Below are positions 10,871-22,700 of a stretch of 64,000 nt of DNA, piece after piece. The position numbers and the translations under genes are program-made. Location: positions 33,046,001 through 33,110,000 of the forward strand of contig CM075943.1 in assembly GCA_038030265.1 (NCBI GenBank), read 5' to 3'. The stretch is from Corythucha ciliata (lineage: Eukaryota; Arthropoda; Insecta; Hemiptera; Tingidae). The first letter of the stretch is position 1; each line of letters begins with the position of its first letter. The notes below the pieces were generated by a model that saw nothing but the letters and a program-made list of their open reading frames with translations, was not told the origin of the DNA and ran no database searches.

Positions 10871-11651
10871 ATATCATAACTTCTATCCAAATGCTGGCGA
10901 AATTCGATCAATAAGGGGGGAGGGGGCACGATCATGTTATGAATAAGGCTTCGACGAACATCTTTCCCCAGATTTTGCATTGAATGAGGCAAATCGTTCT
11001 GAATAAAGTTCAAATACACTACGGGAAGTTTTTATTTTGCATCACTGACCTTGATTAAGGCCTTAAAAAAGTTTTATTTTCATTTTAAATAAGAAGTAGT
11101 GTGTTTAATTCAATTTTTTCCCCTTCATTTCTTCGAAAAGGCCTATTGCATAGAACACCCAAACATGCACTTTTCGCTGGAAACGTGTTCATTTCTTCAA
11201 ACTTCTACAAAGAGGTGCGATAATCTGAGTTTGGTACTATGATCCTCACTAATGAGGCAAGTTTTTGTGAAATTTGCCAAATCTGGATGGCATTTCAAGA
11301 TTCGCTATCATGCAATCAAGTTACGGCTAAACTGCCTAAAATCGGTACAAATCTCCACAATCTGACTGGTTACTGGAAAAGTGCGACTACTTTTGGGGAT
11401 AACTGGACCAATTCCCACTGAAAAATGTCTGCTCTTTTTGGTAGTGCCCTCAGATTTAATGTACGTGTAACTGTTCTCGACTTATAAGCGCTGAATCCAA
11501 TAAAATTAACGTTATGGCTAAAAATACTAAAATATCGATTATCTCGAAAATGGTTGGAAATCGGACCTATGTTTATATGGACTTTTTTGGTCCATTTTGG
11601 ACCTAGAAAAATCCCCTGCATTATTGCCGTCGACTTACCAAACACCCTGTA

Positions 11652-12209
11652 TTTGTGCAAAAAAATATGCTGTAAGTCTTTCAGCGTGTGGCCTTACCTT
11701 TTTAATAAGATATACGCCACAAATTCTGTTATTATATCTCACGATTATACGGCACATTAGTCCCTCCGACCAAATTAGATGTTCGGAAGCAGGGTACCTT
11801 GGGATTTTAGGATTGACTTTCCCGTCTCGATTTCAATTTTTGCCTGAGAGCACTGTTTCACGCTCTCTTTGAAATTTTAAATGGGTGAATGAAATAATAA
11901 ACTTGAACTATGCAGTCTTAGGCGAATAAATAAAGTAACGGTAGCAAAACATAAAATAGTGGGGAGGGCACGACCCTTTAGGACAAAATTATGGGTCGCG
12001 ACCCAAGTGTGGATATGCAGAAGGCGACCCAGCCAGGAAAAGCCCGCGACTCATAGCCTGAAAACCACTATCAAAATATTGGAGATAACAAGTCGTTTGG
12101 CCTCATTTTTGAAGATTCAGTCTAGTCTAGCAAAATAATTAGTACTATCGTGATCATTGAAGGTTTCTACAATTTCACAGCTAACGAAAACGAAGAACCA
12201 TAGACAGAA
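11652..12209. other. No recognised feature
   Basis: No coding frame or RNA found between the large TIR element and the next repeat. A short GC-richer patch (GGGTCGCGACCCAAGTG near 11993) may be transposon-derived. Confidence 0.35.
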
Positions 12210-12527
12210 TTTCGAAGTGTTGACAAATTTGCCTAAATTTGACGAGCTGTATCTTGGAAACGGTAATACATTTAGAACCCGCTTTAGGCTGGTTTTCTCA
12301 GAAATTTTCTCAACTTTGAAAAGTTACTTCGAAGCCACAACCGAAAAATGGCTGGTTTAGTGTGAAAGAGCCAAAACGCCAAAAATGTCCCAAATTTTAG
12401 TGGTTTTTCGAGAATTCCAGGATGATCCCGATGTCTTTCGAGGTCAACAATTTGAACACGTCATACCAGCACCATGTAAATATAAAATATAAAACAAAAA
12501 AATCATCTACCCTAATTATTGCAACCT
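12210..12527 (+). repeat. Dispersed non-coding repeat, copy 2
   Basis: Matches 4937-5257 in inverted orientation, ending ATCTACCCTAATTATTGCAA. A short open frame here (12157-12360) resembles the one in copy 1 for part of its length, but it stops at a different place. Confidence 0.75.
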
Positions 12528-12563
12528 GACCCCCTTTTTAGTTCTTATTTTACTGGACTATAA

Positions 12564-12705
12564 GGCCCCTTTTACACGAGTAAGTTTTCTGATCAAAAGT
12601 ATGTTTAAAATGAAATTTTTACAGTTGTTATCTCCATGTGACTTTGACTTTACGAACAGTTTGAACATTTTTTTAATCAAAAAACTTACTCGTGTAAAAG
12701 GGGCT
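12564..12705. mobile_element. 142-bp MITE, ends GGCCCCTTTTACACG
   Basis: Inverted ends GGCCCCTTTTACACGAGTAA and TTACTCGTGTAAAAGGGGC, with about 25-35 bp of matching arm. No coding capacity. It abuts the 77-bp dispersed repeat. Confidence 0.85.
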
Positions 12706-12708
12706 TAA

Positions 12709-12785
12709 GGTTTTAATCAACAAAAAATTTTAGGGAAAGACTGAGATATAAACACACACACATGTGACCTAATTTCATGACAGTG
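12709..12785. repeat. 77-bp dispersed repeat, copy 2
   Basis: Near-identical to 3232-3308, same orientation. Confidence 0.8.
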
Positions 12786-12797
12786 GCTATCCTGTAT

Positions 12798-13632
12798 CCT
12801 ATTGGCGATTGTAGCTATCACTAGCGGCGCTAGCGTCGTGTGATAATGAAACCGGTACTCCCCACATATGTTAAATGATAACAAGTTTTTTTTTTAAAGT
12901 GTTTTTTCGTGGTCAACGTCCGTAACATAATGGAAAAAAGTAGTCAGTTGGCCTAAAGTGACGAGAACAGAAGAACATGGTTTCTGATACATTTATACTC
13001 AAACGTCAAGCAAGATCCCAAGCCTTTCGGCGGTCGACTTTCTCCCAACACTGCGCTAATTGATAGCTGACCCCGTTGAACCCTCAATTTTTGGGAAATA
13101 ATGAAATGACATTTTGGTGACTCGGATACGACGGGAAGAGCAACCAAAGACACAGCAGTTTTCTCTGGATTCACCCTTGAGAGACATCCCACAAGCGCCG
13201 AATCATGCCTTTAGTGGTACTCGCCAGCTCACCGTTTCGTTTTAGTGCTCAGAGAAAGGCACGGGTTCAGCAAAATGGTCGAAAACGTTTTTGAATCGTT
13301 GTTTTCGAGATTTCTTGCTCCAACAAATAGCCGACAGTGAAAGTTTATGTACGGGTGTACTGCGCACCCGCATAACCGTCTTGTTTTCTTGATTCGGTGA
13401 TGCCAAAGGTACAATATCGAGGCCTCCTCGTCACCGTCGGATTATTTAGCCCTTGTTCACAGTAAAAAAGTGTCACTGACCAACATTTTTGATACATGAA
13501 CTTCCTCATTGTAGAAAACCTTTGTTGTAGTTTGTTGTCAAACGGCAACAACAAATCACATGGAGTACCGGACTCAATGTTTCTCTGAAACGCCGCCAGA
13601 TATAGTATCCCTTAGCTACAATCGCCAATAGG
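12798..13632. mobile_element. 835-bp element with 20-bp TIRs
   Basis: Ends CCTATTGGCGATTGTAGCTA and its reverse complement TAGCTACAATCGCCAATAGG are a perfect match, and weaker similarity (GGCGGCG-type) continues inward. The minus-strand frames inside (12953-13192, 13229-13414, 13345-13554) show no known domain. Class unknown. Confidence 0.75.
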
Positions 13633-16600
13633 AAATTTAACTCCGATGATAGAAATTTCTGACTGAATCTCTAATTGAAATGGTTAGTAAAAGCGCTCAA
13701 ACTACGAAAATTAGTTTGTGCAGCATGCATTAGATCGTAGCCGTAGGAGCCTACATCCTCATTCTTCACTCATGGGGTGCGTCAATATAACGTATCCCAG
13801 TTTCAAGTAGTGACTCTAAACGCTGAAGACGGCGAGAAGACAAAACTATTGCTTGATTAAAAAAATTGACTGCAAATGGACTCTGCCCCCCCCCACCCCT
13901 TTTGAAGAAGATCCCTTTTGTTCCAAAGCATTTTTTAGGGGCATCAAAGCAAGCTGTCGATTTCTTGAAAAATGGGCAAAATTGATCCCTAATTCTCTGA
14001 TGGGGGTGGTAAAATCAATGCTTTCCCAAAACCCGTCTCGGAATTTATGTAAGTTAATTTCTTTAGTAATATCCTAACCGAACCGACATGCGTTGGACTC
14101 GGCGGCCGAGTTTTTAATTTTCTTATTTCAGGAAAAACGAAATGAATGTAACTGCTAGATTTTTTTCTTATTTTATGTGTCTATTTGTTTTAATTACGCA
14201 ATATTCCTGCATGTCCTTTCGTGACCTCTTCTTCAATACCTTAAATATGCAAATATGCGTAGAAAGTAGTCACATTCCTCTTCTTTTTCACTCCCAATTG
14301 CTTCTCATTCCATTTCCCCTTTTCTGTAGGTAGTACCTGTTTACGAAATAATGACGGAAAAAGTACGCCTTCATTGGCCTCTCAAGTTGTATCTGAAAAT
14401 AGGACTAGCATCGGGTCGAAGCTTATGAAAGTTTTACGTTTCAATTTCACCGGTGCTGCACCGAAGAAAGAGGAATTAAAGTGGTTGGGAAAGTTTGACC
14501 TTTACAAACTTTTTAAACATTTATTCGCCGTTTAGAATTTTCAAACGCGTAGTATTATAAACATATTTATATACACGAGACCTGGCGCGCATCTCAAATA
14601 CCTACTTCACATGTCATTAGACGTTTTCCGTGATTTTTAATTTATGGCAGCGTAATGAATGCATAAGCTGCGTTTTACTCAACTAACTATAAGTTTGCTT
14701 GAGTCCGAGTTTTCAAATCGGTCCAAAAAAGTCACGTTAATGAAGACAAAATTTTTGATTTTTTTTTTTTCTCAAAAGAAGGGGGAGAATGAATGGAAAG
14801 GACATTATGGAAATATCTGTAGCAAAGAAAAGCACTTATCTCTTAGCATGGGTGAAGTAAAGTGGATTTGTATACTTCAAGCCATCAAGCAACACTTATT
14901 CATCAAGGAACATACTGATTCGCAGAATATACTTTCGTCAAAACTCTCGAGAAAAAAGAAAAACTACTTGTGTAAGCGGCTACCGAAATCGTGAAATTTT
15001 GATGAAATGTTACAATTCATACTTTAAAGCTTTCGTCAGGGTTTTGGTCGCAGGATTGATTCTAGCTTAAGTATTATGTAAAGATAAGTTTCAAGTCTGC
15101 GGATTTCTTCAGTTTATATAGGCATGCACAGAAAATTTTGGGTGAGTTGAAAGAAATAGATGACATCAATTTGCAGGAAGACTTAGTAAAAGCAGAAAGA
15201 AGTACTGCGCCATGCTACATTGAATACTTTTCCCTGCCAGTCCGCGTGATGTACTGGTCTTGCCTTTCTATATACCCCAACACTCCAACTTGAAAGGATT
15301 TATCAGATTTATGAATACACTCAAAGGTCTTCTAGAGGTTGAGGCTTCTTTAGAACTTGAACTTACGACAGTCTTGAGAAATCAATGGATATAAACATTT
15401 TTTTATCCGCAAAATCCTGTTAATAATATTCACCCTATACATTTTCGACATATTGCCTCTTCTTGCAGCACTCTTTCTTGTTGCCTCTTAGGGCTTTACC
15501 ATTCTATTGTTGGAACAGGGAAACGGCTTACGAAGGTCAATTTATTTTTGGCTTGTGTACGTTAAGGTTGAGCGAGATAATTCCACGGAGACTCATTTCA
15601 GAGGGTTTTTGACCCGTATGAATACACTGTAGAAAATTGAATCCATTTTCTGTCTTCCAATTTAAAGCAGGTGTTTTCAAACACACTGAAAATGAGCTGG
15701 AGTGTATTTTAATTACGTGGGCCACACATTTTGTCCATTCGGGATTCGGGTTTAGAATGCCAATATAGGTGCGGTATAGTGGGTGAACCCCTTCGACCCC
15801 TGTCTTTCGAAGATTGCTGTGAGAGAAGGCCCGGCTCAACACGTATATAGCGTTTTTTATTCATTGCAATACGCCGCAAAAGTTTGACGTCACGGTTACC
15901 AGTTTTGACTCACAACAAACAGTAGGTATCGCTTAGCAACATTAAAAAAGTGACATTTAACGACAATAGTGTTAATCAGACAACATGTTAATGATGAGTG
16001 GACGTCAATCTTTCTCCGCCAGTCTATAGTCGGACCTTGAAAATACTTCAGGTTTCCCTGCATTTTTCACTTCCAAAGTGTTGGAATCCTATCACCCGGA
16101 AAGAAACCCGTGGTGCCTTTGTTTACGCAATTGATTGCTCTGTGAATGATTTCCTTGCAACGAAGTGTTACCAAATAATTTCTGTTATAAATAAAATATA
16201 TTTTTATGAATACATTTCCAACACAAGAATTTGTTCACAACCCTTCCCCGTTCCTCTAATATTCTTACTATGAGTGGTAGTAGGGGAGTTTGCTATGAGT
16301 CCACAAATAAAAAAGCGAACCCTCCGTGACGTCCTTGTGTTATGTGGAGTATTGAATGGAAATAGTAGATTACATTACAAAATTAGTAAGTGGTGCGTTA
16401 CCTGCGAGTTTTTTGTTTGGCGGACGAGGCTTGCCGAGGCCGCTAATTAAAACCAAGCGCGTAATACCACTTAATGGTCGAGTGATTTACGTTATTTTTC
16501 GCGCAACCGTCGTCGAATATTACCCAGCTTTATTCTTTTGCCAAAAAAATCTATGTCTTAAGATATTTCTATAATCACGGATGAGGTGATAACATTGTAA

Positions 16601-16649
16601 CAAAGGTTGCACAAGGTTATAGAAAACTGGCATGTACAAAACTTTCCAT
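13633..16649. other. 3-kb stretch with no recognised gene
   Basis: Short frames only (for example 14659-14994 + and 15537-15842 -), without recognisable motifs or splice context. Includes a C-run near 13886. Confidence 0.4.
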
Positions 16650-17420
16650 GTCAGTTTTAAACCCAAGGTATATAGACTACAGAGGTATGCTCGTATCTAG
16701 GGGCTCCTCCTTGGCAACCGTTACGTCACCCGGGTTAGATTTGAGATGAGATGAGAGGTTCTTCCAAAATTGTGATGTTATCGCACTCGTGGGTCCTTTC
16801 TGTCACTTTGTTTTTTAGTCTTGCTTGGTTTGTTTTTGCCTTGTTCATCACATTCACCCAGCCAAGTATATTTGTATAGGTTTGTTATAGCCTGTTTTAA
16901 ATTATATTGTGGTTGTTTTACCCGAAACCAGACTACCGTTAGGAATTTCTTTGGATTTACATCACCTCTCGTATCGGTGGGGTAAGTAATTCAAAGTGTT
17001 GAATTAATATTTCATTGTTCAATTGTAAGGAAGCATACCTTACAATTATAATACTCCCACACCTATTTTATGACCGAAAGTCATGTTCATTTGATTGATC
17101 GGGCGCATGAAAGCTCGTTCCAGCCGCTACTTTTTTTGTAAACTTGTTCCCAACAATTTTTGACGTAAAGTCATTCCGTGTAAAGTCGTTCCGCAAACAT
17201 GTCGAGACCTGTTCCCCCAAGTTTTAGCAGTGATTCCAGTCACTTACAAATGTAGAACTTGGATTTCTTACTGGTAACGAATACTGACGGGGATATTTCA
17301 TTCAAATACCTACCGCCTGATTTAAATGGATCTAACCCCATGACGTCATTGCGCGAATGATTATGATTGGCTAAAAAGTTAGGAGCATACCTCTGTAGTC
17401 TATGAACCTTGTTTTAAATC
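16650..17420. mobile_element. ~0.75-kb element with ~40-bp imperfect TIRs
   Basis: Inverted ends share TAGACTACAGAGGTATGCTC exactly, with a looser match further out (AAACCCAAGG against AAAACAAGG). The interior is non-coding. It contains TACGTCACCCGGGTTAGAT near the left end and TCTAACCCCATGACGTCA near the right, which extend the inverted similarity. Confidence 0.7.
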
Positions 17421-17574
17421 TTTACTGTACAGTTTTCAAAAACTGAAGCTATCAAGTGCCAGGTTATGAAAAATTCAACTTACTGGAGTTATCATGTTAT
17501 CGTAATGGGCAACTTACGAAGCAGGTAGCGCGAAAACGCTAATAGTTGACTTTCCTAAAGAGTTTTAGTGCAGT

Positions 17575-17880
17575 TCATTTATTTGGCTTTGTCTTTTCCT
17601 TTATAATCTTTATAAGTATATAAGATTCACATTAAGTACAGAAATAAACTAGATTCGGATTTCACATTAAATCGTGCGACTCTACGCCTTCAAATCTTCG
17701 GTACCCATGCCACTAGTGTCAACAAGTTGGGCAGCTTCCCCGATGGTGTGGTGTGGAACTACGGTCCTGATGTCTTTCGCCAATCCTCGTATGACTTCGT
17801 CGGCTGTTGTTACTCCAAAGTCATCATAAATTCGATCGATCCGAACGTACCAAGGAGCTACAATGGCTCTGAGTGGGGTT
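17575..17880 (-). pseudogene. LINE 3' end fragment (Jockey-like C-terminus)
   Basis: The minus-strand frame 17682-17933 contains PLRAIVAPWYVRIDRIYDDF and GVTTADEVIRGLAKDIRT, then H-GEAAQLVD. This fits the short C-terminal tail of Jockey-group reverse transcriptases (P-(W/Y)-VRN--(I/L)H-DLG--T--E-I--LA--Y---L--HPN). Only about the last 65-80 codons and the 3' UTR are present, so it is a heavily 5'-truncated copy. Its first ~15 residues probably belong to flanking sequence. The call rests on a remembered consensus. Confidence 0.55.
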
Positions 17881-17918
17881 CGGCTTAGCTGGTCTTTCGC
17901 AGAACGACTGCCGAAGAC

Positions 17919-17994
17919 GTCACCGTGGCACAATGGGCAGCGTGCTGGACTGGTAACCCAGAGGTTCCGGGTTCAAATCCCGCCGGGGAGTCCA
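17919..17994 (+). tRNA. tRNA-like gene, anticodon GGT (Thr), probably pseudogene or SINE head
   Basis: A box TGGCACAATGG and B box GGTTCAAATCC fit the Pol III promoter consensus. The anticodon arm is CTGGA/CCCAG (4 of 5 pairs) around loop CTGGTAA, giving anticodon GGT. The acceptor stem pairs only about 5 of 7, so function is doubtful. The middle (AGCGTGCTGG, AACCCAGAGG) resembles initiator tRNA-Met with the anticodon changed. There is no A-rich tail to prove a SINE. Confidence 0.5.
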
Positions 17995-18437
17995 TTTTCA
18001 CGAAACTTGAATTGCGTTGGGCTGTGTACACTTCTATCGTCGTCAGGAAGATATCAATTTCATTCGAAGTACCAAGTAGTATTTACTATGCATCTTACAA
18101 AACTAGTAGGTACGTTTTTTGAAAGCCTTGTAAAATTTTACGATTCGACTGGGCTGTGCATCCCTACAGTTGAGCTCCACATAAGTCCACGCTGATGGCG
18201 TAGGACCTGTTTGTAGAGTGTTATTTAATTTTGAATAGGCAACTTGGAGGGTTTGCCCATATTGCCCCAACATTTTCAACTCAGCTCTCTTCTTCCTAAC
18301 GTGCTCTTTCTAACGGAGCCAGTGTCATCCCTGAATACTTGGCTTGACTGGAATATAGAAGCTCTGTGTTATTGAAATACACCGGTAGTTTATTGACCTG
18401 TTAGTGAAATTCACGTGTACAGATTTCGTCTCCTCCA

Positions 18438-19280
18438 TTTTAGTGCATTTCATTCTGAAAATGCACTATTGGTCTCGTGGTGATGGTGGCAAACATGGGT
18501 CATGTCGTGTTTTTTTCACGTTTCAGAACCTCTAGAACACGAATTCAGTGGTCTCCGGAATTCATATATATATATATAGGTTTATTATAATATTATGGCC
18601 GTTTTCTTGTTAGCAGGATAACTCTCGAAGAAATCAATTTTGCGGAACGCGCTTTAGCACAAAAATCAGTAGTCGTAAGACCCCGGCGGTCGGTATTGCA
18701 TTAGGGCCAAATCGGTCAAGGTGGAGGGTGGGGGGAAATAGGGGTTGAAATGGTCAAAAAATCACTACAATTCATCAGTTGATTCTAGATGCATCATATT
18801 CAGCACGAATACTCCATGTTAGAGTAGCCTTTGATTCCCATTTTAATTTTTCAAAAAAGTCAAGGTGGTGGGGGTGGTCCTTCCGGTGTGGAAGTGTAAA
18901 AATAGCGTTGAACTTCACTAGTTCATCTTAGCGTTCTAAAATTCGACTCAATAATTTAATGTAACGAAAGCCCTGGGTTCCATTGAGATTTATTGAAAAC
19001 TTTGACGATGGGTGAAATTTCAAAAAAATCGTTTAAATTCACACGTTTAGGTATTATAAAATACGGCACAAAAATTAACCAAGGCCTTGGAAAACTACCG
19101 AAACTTGTCGACATTTTTGAAGAGAGGGTGGTGAAAATAGAGGGAGAAGTTCGGCTTAATGAAACAAATTATGGTATCTTATATACTTATTATCAAACTT
19201 ATTACTTCTGGGACGGCTTAGGGTATCCGTATACGGAATGAAATGCACTCTTTCCGACCGCCAGCTGCCGGAGCGAAATT
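18438..19280 (+). mobile_element. DINE/Helentron-like element, copy A
   Basis: Starts TTTTAGTGCATTTCATTC (with a 5' hairpin AGTGCATTT/AAAATGCACT), then the conserved GGTCTCG block, a (TA)n run near 18565, and one internal unit (GCACGATAACTCTCG-type block, GGTCGGTATTGCAT). It ends with the inverted subterminal repeat AATGAAATGCACT at 19237-19249 and the 3' hairpin CCGACCGCCAGCTGCCGG. About 300 bp near 18890-19200 is unique to this copy. Non-coding, so non-autonomous. Confidence 0.75.
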
Positions 19281-19732
19281 TTTTTATTCTCCACCTCACT
19301 GCCCATCTTTGAACGCTGGAGAGTCCTTATTTAGTTTACAAACAGAGCAAGTCAGAAACTTGTAATTCCGCTGGAATGAAGACCTGAAACTTGCAAATTC
19401 TCGGATATCTGCCTCCAAATTGTTGAAAATTTGTTGGTGGCACGGCATATTAGCCTCGTCAGCTAATGATGCCATCCACAGTGGCCGGTTAGCCCGGGGT
19501 CTGAGCCCACAAAATACAATTGCAACTTCACCGATATTGTTAGCCCAGAAACTTTTGGGGCACGTTGTTTGATGGAATGAAAAACTGACTCTAATGAAAA
19601 CTGAAATGATGAAATATTATGAAAACAAACTTGCACGCTTTTTTATTCAAACCCCAATGCGAAGGTAACGATTATTTTTTGAGGTTACCCATACATAAAT
19701 ATTATATTGGTATGGCGTTGACCGCCACATCA
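19281..19732 (-). repeat. Probable 3' LTR region of the Gypsy pseudogene
   Basis: Just downstream of the pol stop (minus strand) is a purine tract AAGGGGGGGAG followed by TGATGTGGCGG, the expected polypurine tract and LTR start. The outer LTR end could not be fixed because no 5' LTR is present. Confidence 0.45.
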
Positions 19733-22700
19733 CTCCCCCCTTCGGGGAACGACGAAATCCCTCAGCTTAGCAGGGAAGTGAACCGAACGTCCACTTCTTG
19801 ACTTCTTTGTGGTCGGTTGCGATTCAGCGTTGCCAAGCGAGAAACGTGGTCCCGACGGTTGAAGAGAAGGGTCATCTGGTGCTGTGACCAGGGTTGGCTG
19901 GATAGATGTGGTCGTTTTTTCTGCCATTGCCTGAGAGCCTATTTCCGATAGAAATGCGGGCTTCAGACGGTCACGAGAAACGGTTGTTGATCGGTTTCCT
20001 AGGAGAATTTTGAACGTTTTGGCAGAACGAGCCAACACCTTGTAGGGGCCAGTATAAGGTTGCTGGAGGCTGCTTTTTACTCCGTCCACACGTAAGAAAA
20101 CTTTGGAGCATTTTCCCAGATCAGTACTTTGAAAAGGGCGTATAGCGCCATGCCGTGCTGGTTGGTCGCAGTCGCGAAAATATGTCCATTAGCTTGTGAA
20201 AGTACTCTTGGCTGGTTGTTGGCACGAAAGATGGTTTCTCGAAAAATTCTCCAGGCAGCCTGAGGTTGGTGCCATAAACAAGGTTGGCCGGAGTTGCCTT
20301 AATGTCTTCCTTGTATGTTGAGCGTAAACCAAGTGGAACAGCCGGAAGCTCGAGGGACCATGAACTCTCCTGTGTGTCCATTCCGCTCATCAGAGCAGCC
20401 TTTAAAGTCCGGTGCTGGACGATCCGCTTCACTTTTATTTCATTTGTATAATAATTATTAATTCAGTTTTTTAAAAGAACAGATGGGAAAAAGAAGCATA
20501 TTTTTTCTTGGGCTTTTGTGAGCAAGCTTTCTACGGAATCAACACGATTTATTTTCCGACTTCTTCATCCTCGAACTCTCCAATCGACAGCCTTGCCACA
20601 TCCTCGGACAGCGGAGAACATCTCCCACAGCGAGATTCAACAAGAAGAAGAAAAGCGTTATCGTGGAAACAAACTTTTTTATTTTCAATATATTAATTTT
20701 AACTTTCATCATTTTTCTCTTCTTCCGTTTTTTTTAAGCCCTTCATTTTGTTAACCAGCGCTCACAGGTGCTGTCGTTCGATAAAACCATTTGCCTGCCG
20801 ATGGTAAGCAGTTGTGTTTCTTAATTCTATGCCAAGTGCAGAAGTGACATCGCGAAACAAAGATGACAAGAAATTTCGGCCTTGATCTGTCAACAAGCTG
20901 CCTGGAGAGCCGAAGCGGGCGACTCATCCCTCAAAAAAGATGCGAGCGACAGTAGAGGCTGTTTGGTCCGGCATCGGAAATGCTTCCTCTTGATGGCGGA
21001 AGCGGCCCAACGATATCGACGTGGACATGTGCGAAACGCTCATCCGGAGTCAAAAGGACACGAGGGGCGTCTCCTTGTGTCGTTGTACTTTGGAAGTTTG
21101 ACACTTGTGGCATTGGCGGACCCAATTCTTTATTTGACGCCGCACGAGTGGCCAAACGAAACGTTCTGATATAAGACGTGTAGTAGCTCTGCCACCAGGA
21201 TGAGATAAATCGTGAAACTGGTTGAAAATCTGCGTGCGTAATGCTTTAGGCACAAATGGACGAGAACGGTCGGTAGAGACGTCACAGAAGGGAAACGCAC
21301 CTTCTATGGACACGCGGAGAAGCAGTAGGCCCGTTGTGTAATTTTTCAACATACGTTCCAAATCCAAGTCGTTCTCTTGCATACTTGCAATTTCCGCTGA
21401 GGTCACGGTCTTTTTCACGATCGACGCTATACGAGAGAGCGCGTCGGCTGCTTCGTTCTCTTTGCCTTTGACGTAGTTTATGTCGGTTGAAAATTGACTG
21501 ATATAGGCTAGGTGTCGAACTTGTCGTGGAGACCAATCGTCCTGAGTTTTGGAAAATGCGTAAGTTTGAGGTCGGTGGTTGGTAAAAATCGTGAATTGGC
21601 GGCCCTCATGAAAATAGGAAAAACGGAGGATCGTCGCATAAACGGCAAGCAGCACGCGGTCTTACGTCGAATACTTTTGTTCGGATGACGTGAGCTTTCG
21701 CGAGAAAAAAACTAATGGCTGTAAAATCCCATTTTTCAGCTGGTGGACAGTACCGCCAATTGCTGTATTTGACGCGTCCGTCATAATGGTTATTGTGGCT
21801 TCTGGGTCCGGAAACGACAAAATTGTTTTTTCGGCGAGTGCTTTTTTACTTGCGACAAAGGAGGTTTCCATGGCAGCTGCCTTGTGATGGGAGTGCTGGA
21901 TGGACGATTTCCTTTCAGGTGGGGTGGTGCTTGCAGTTCCGCCATTCTCGGGTGGAAACGATGATAACAATTTATCATTCCTAAGAAACGTTTCAGTTCT
22001 CCGACAGTGTTTGGTTTTGGGTACGAGACGATATCGGACACTTTGTCGTCACAAGGAGAGATGCCACTGGAAGAGATGGTGTGACCCAAGAACTTAACTG
22101 AAGTCTGAGCGAAAATGCTTTTACTCACATTGATGAAAGACCGTACTCTTGAAGTCGAGAGAAAAAAAGTTCCAAATGGCGGAGGATGTCGTCCATGGTT
22201 TCAGAAAAAATTAGAAAATCATCCGGACTGGAAAATCAATGGACTGAAGGAATCGCTGTAGTGTTTGTGCTGCCCCGGTCAAGCCAAAAGGCATTTTAGC
22301 AAATTCGAAAAGGCCAAATGGGGTTACGACTGCGGTTTTTGGAACGTCTTCGGGGAGAACTGGGATTTGAAGGCTTTCTTGAAGGATTTGAAGGGAACGC
22401 TTTCTCCAGATCAATGGTTGAAATGACGGTGGCGCCGTGTAAGGCCGTTGCGCATTCCTGGATGTGGGGCACCGGGTACCGATCAGGGACGGTTTGGGCG
22501 TGTAATCGTCTGTAATCCCCGCAAGGGCGCCAGTCTCCATTTTTCCTTGGGACCAAGTGGAGCGGGCTTGACCATGGGCTCTTAGACGGCCGGCAAAAGC
22601 CCTGCTGAAGCATGAACTCGAATTCCGCTTTAGCCGCTTTTAATTTTTCTGGAGGCAGACGATGAGATTTGGCGTAACATGGGGCTCCTTTCGTTGGGAT

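Larger units (their letters stand above)
7600..11649. mobile_element. 4.05-kb DNA transposon with ~520-bp TIRs and TA duplication
   Basis: Inverted arms at 7600-8118 and 11127-11649 begin CAGGGTGTTTGGTAAGTCGA and are flanked by TA on both sides (7598-7599, 11650-11651), as in the Tc1/mariner-IS630 superfamily. The arms agree along most of their ~520 bp, including GAAATTTGCCAAA-type blocks. Between them lie a DDE transposase remnant (10622-10870, minus), a DINE-like element (8133-9289) and a 5'-truncated LINE (about 9440-10605), which look like later insertions. An alternative is two separate repeat copies that landed in inverted orientation, but the matched TA flanks favour one element. Confidence 0.7.
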
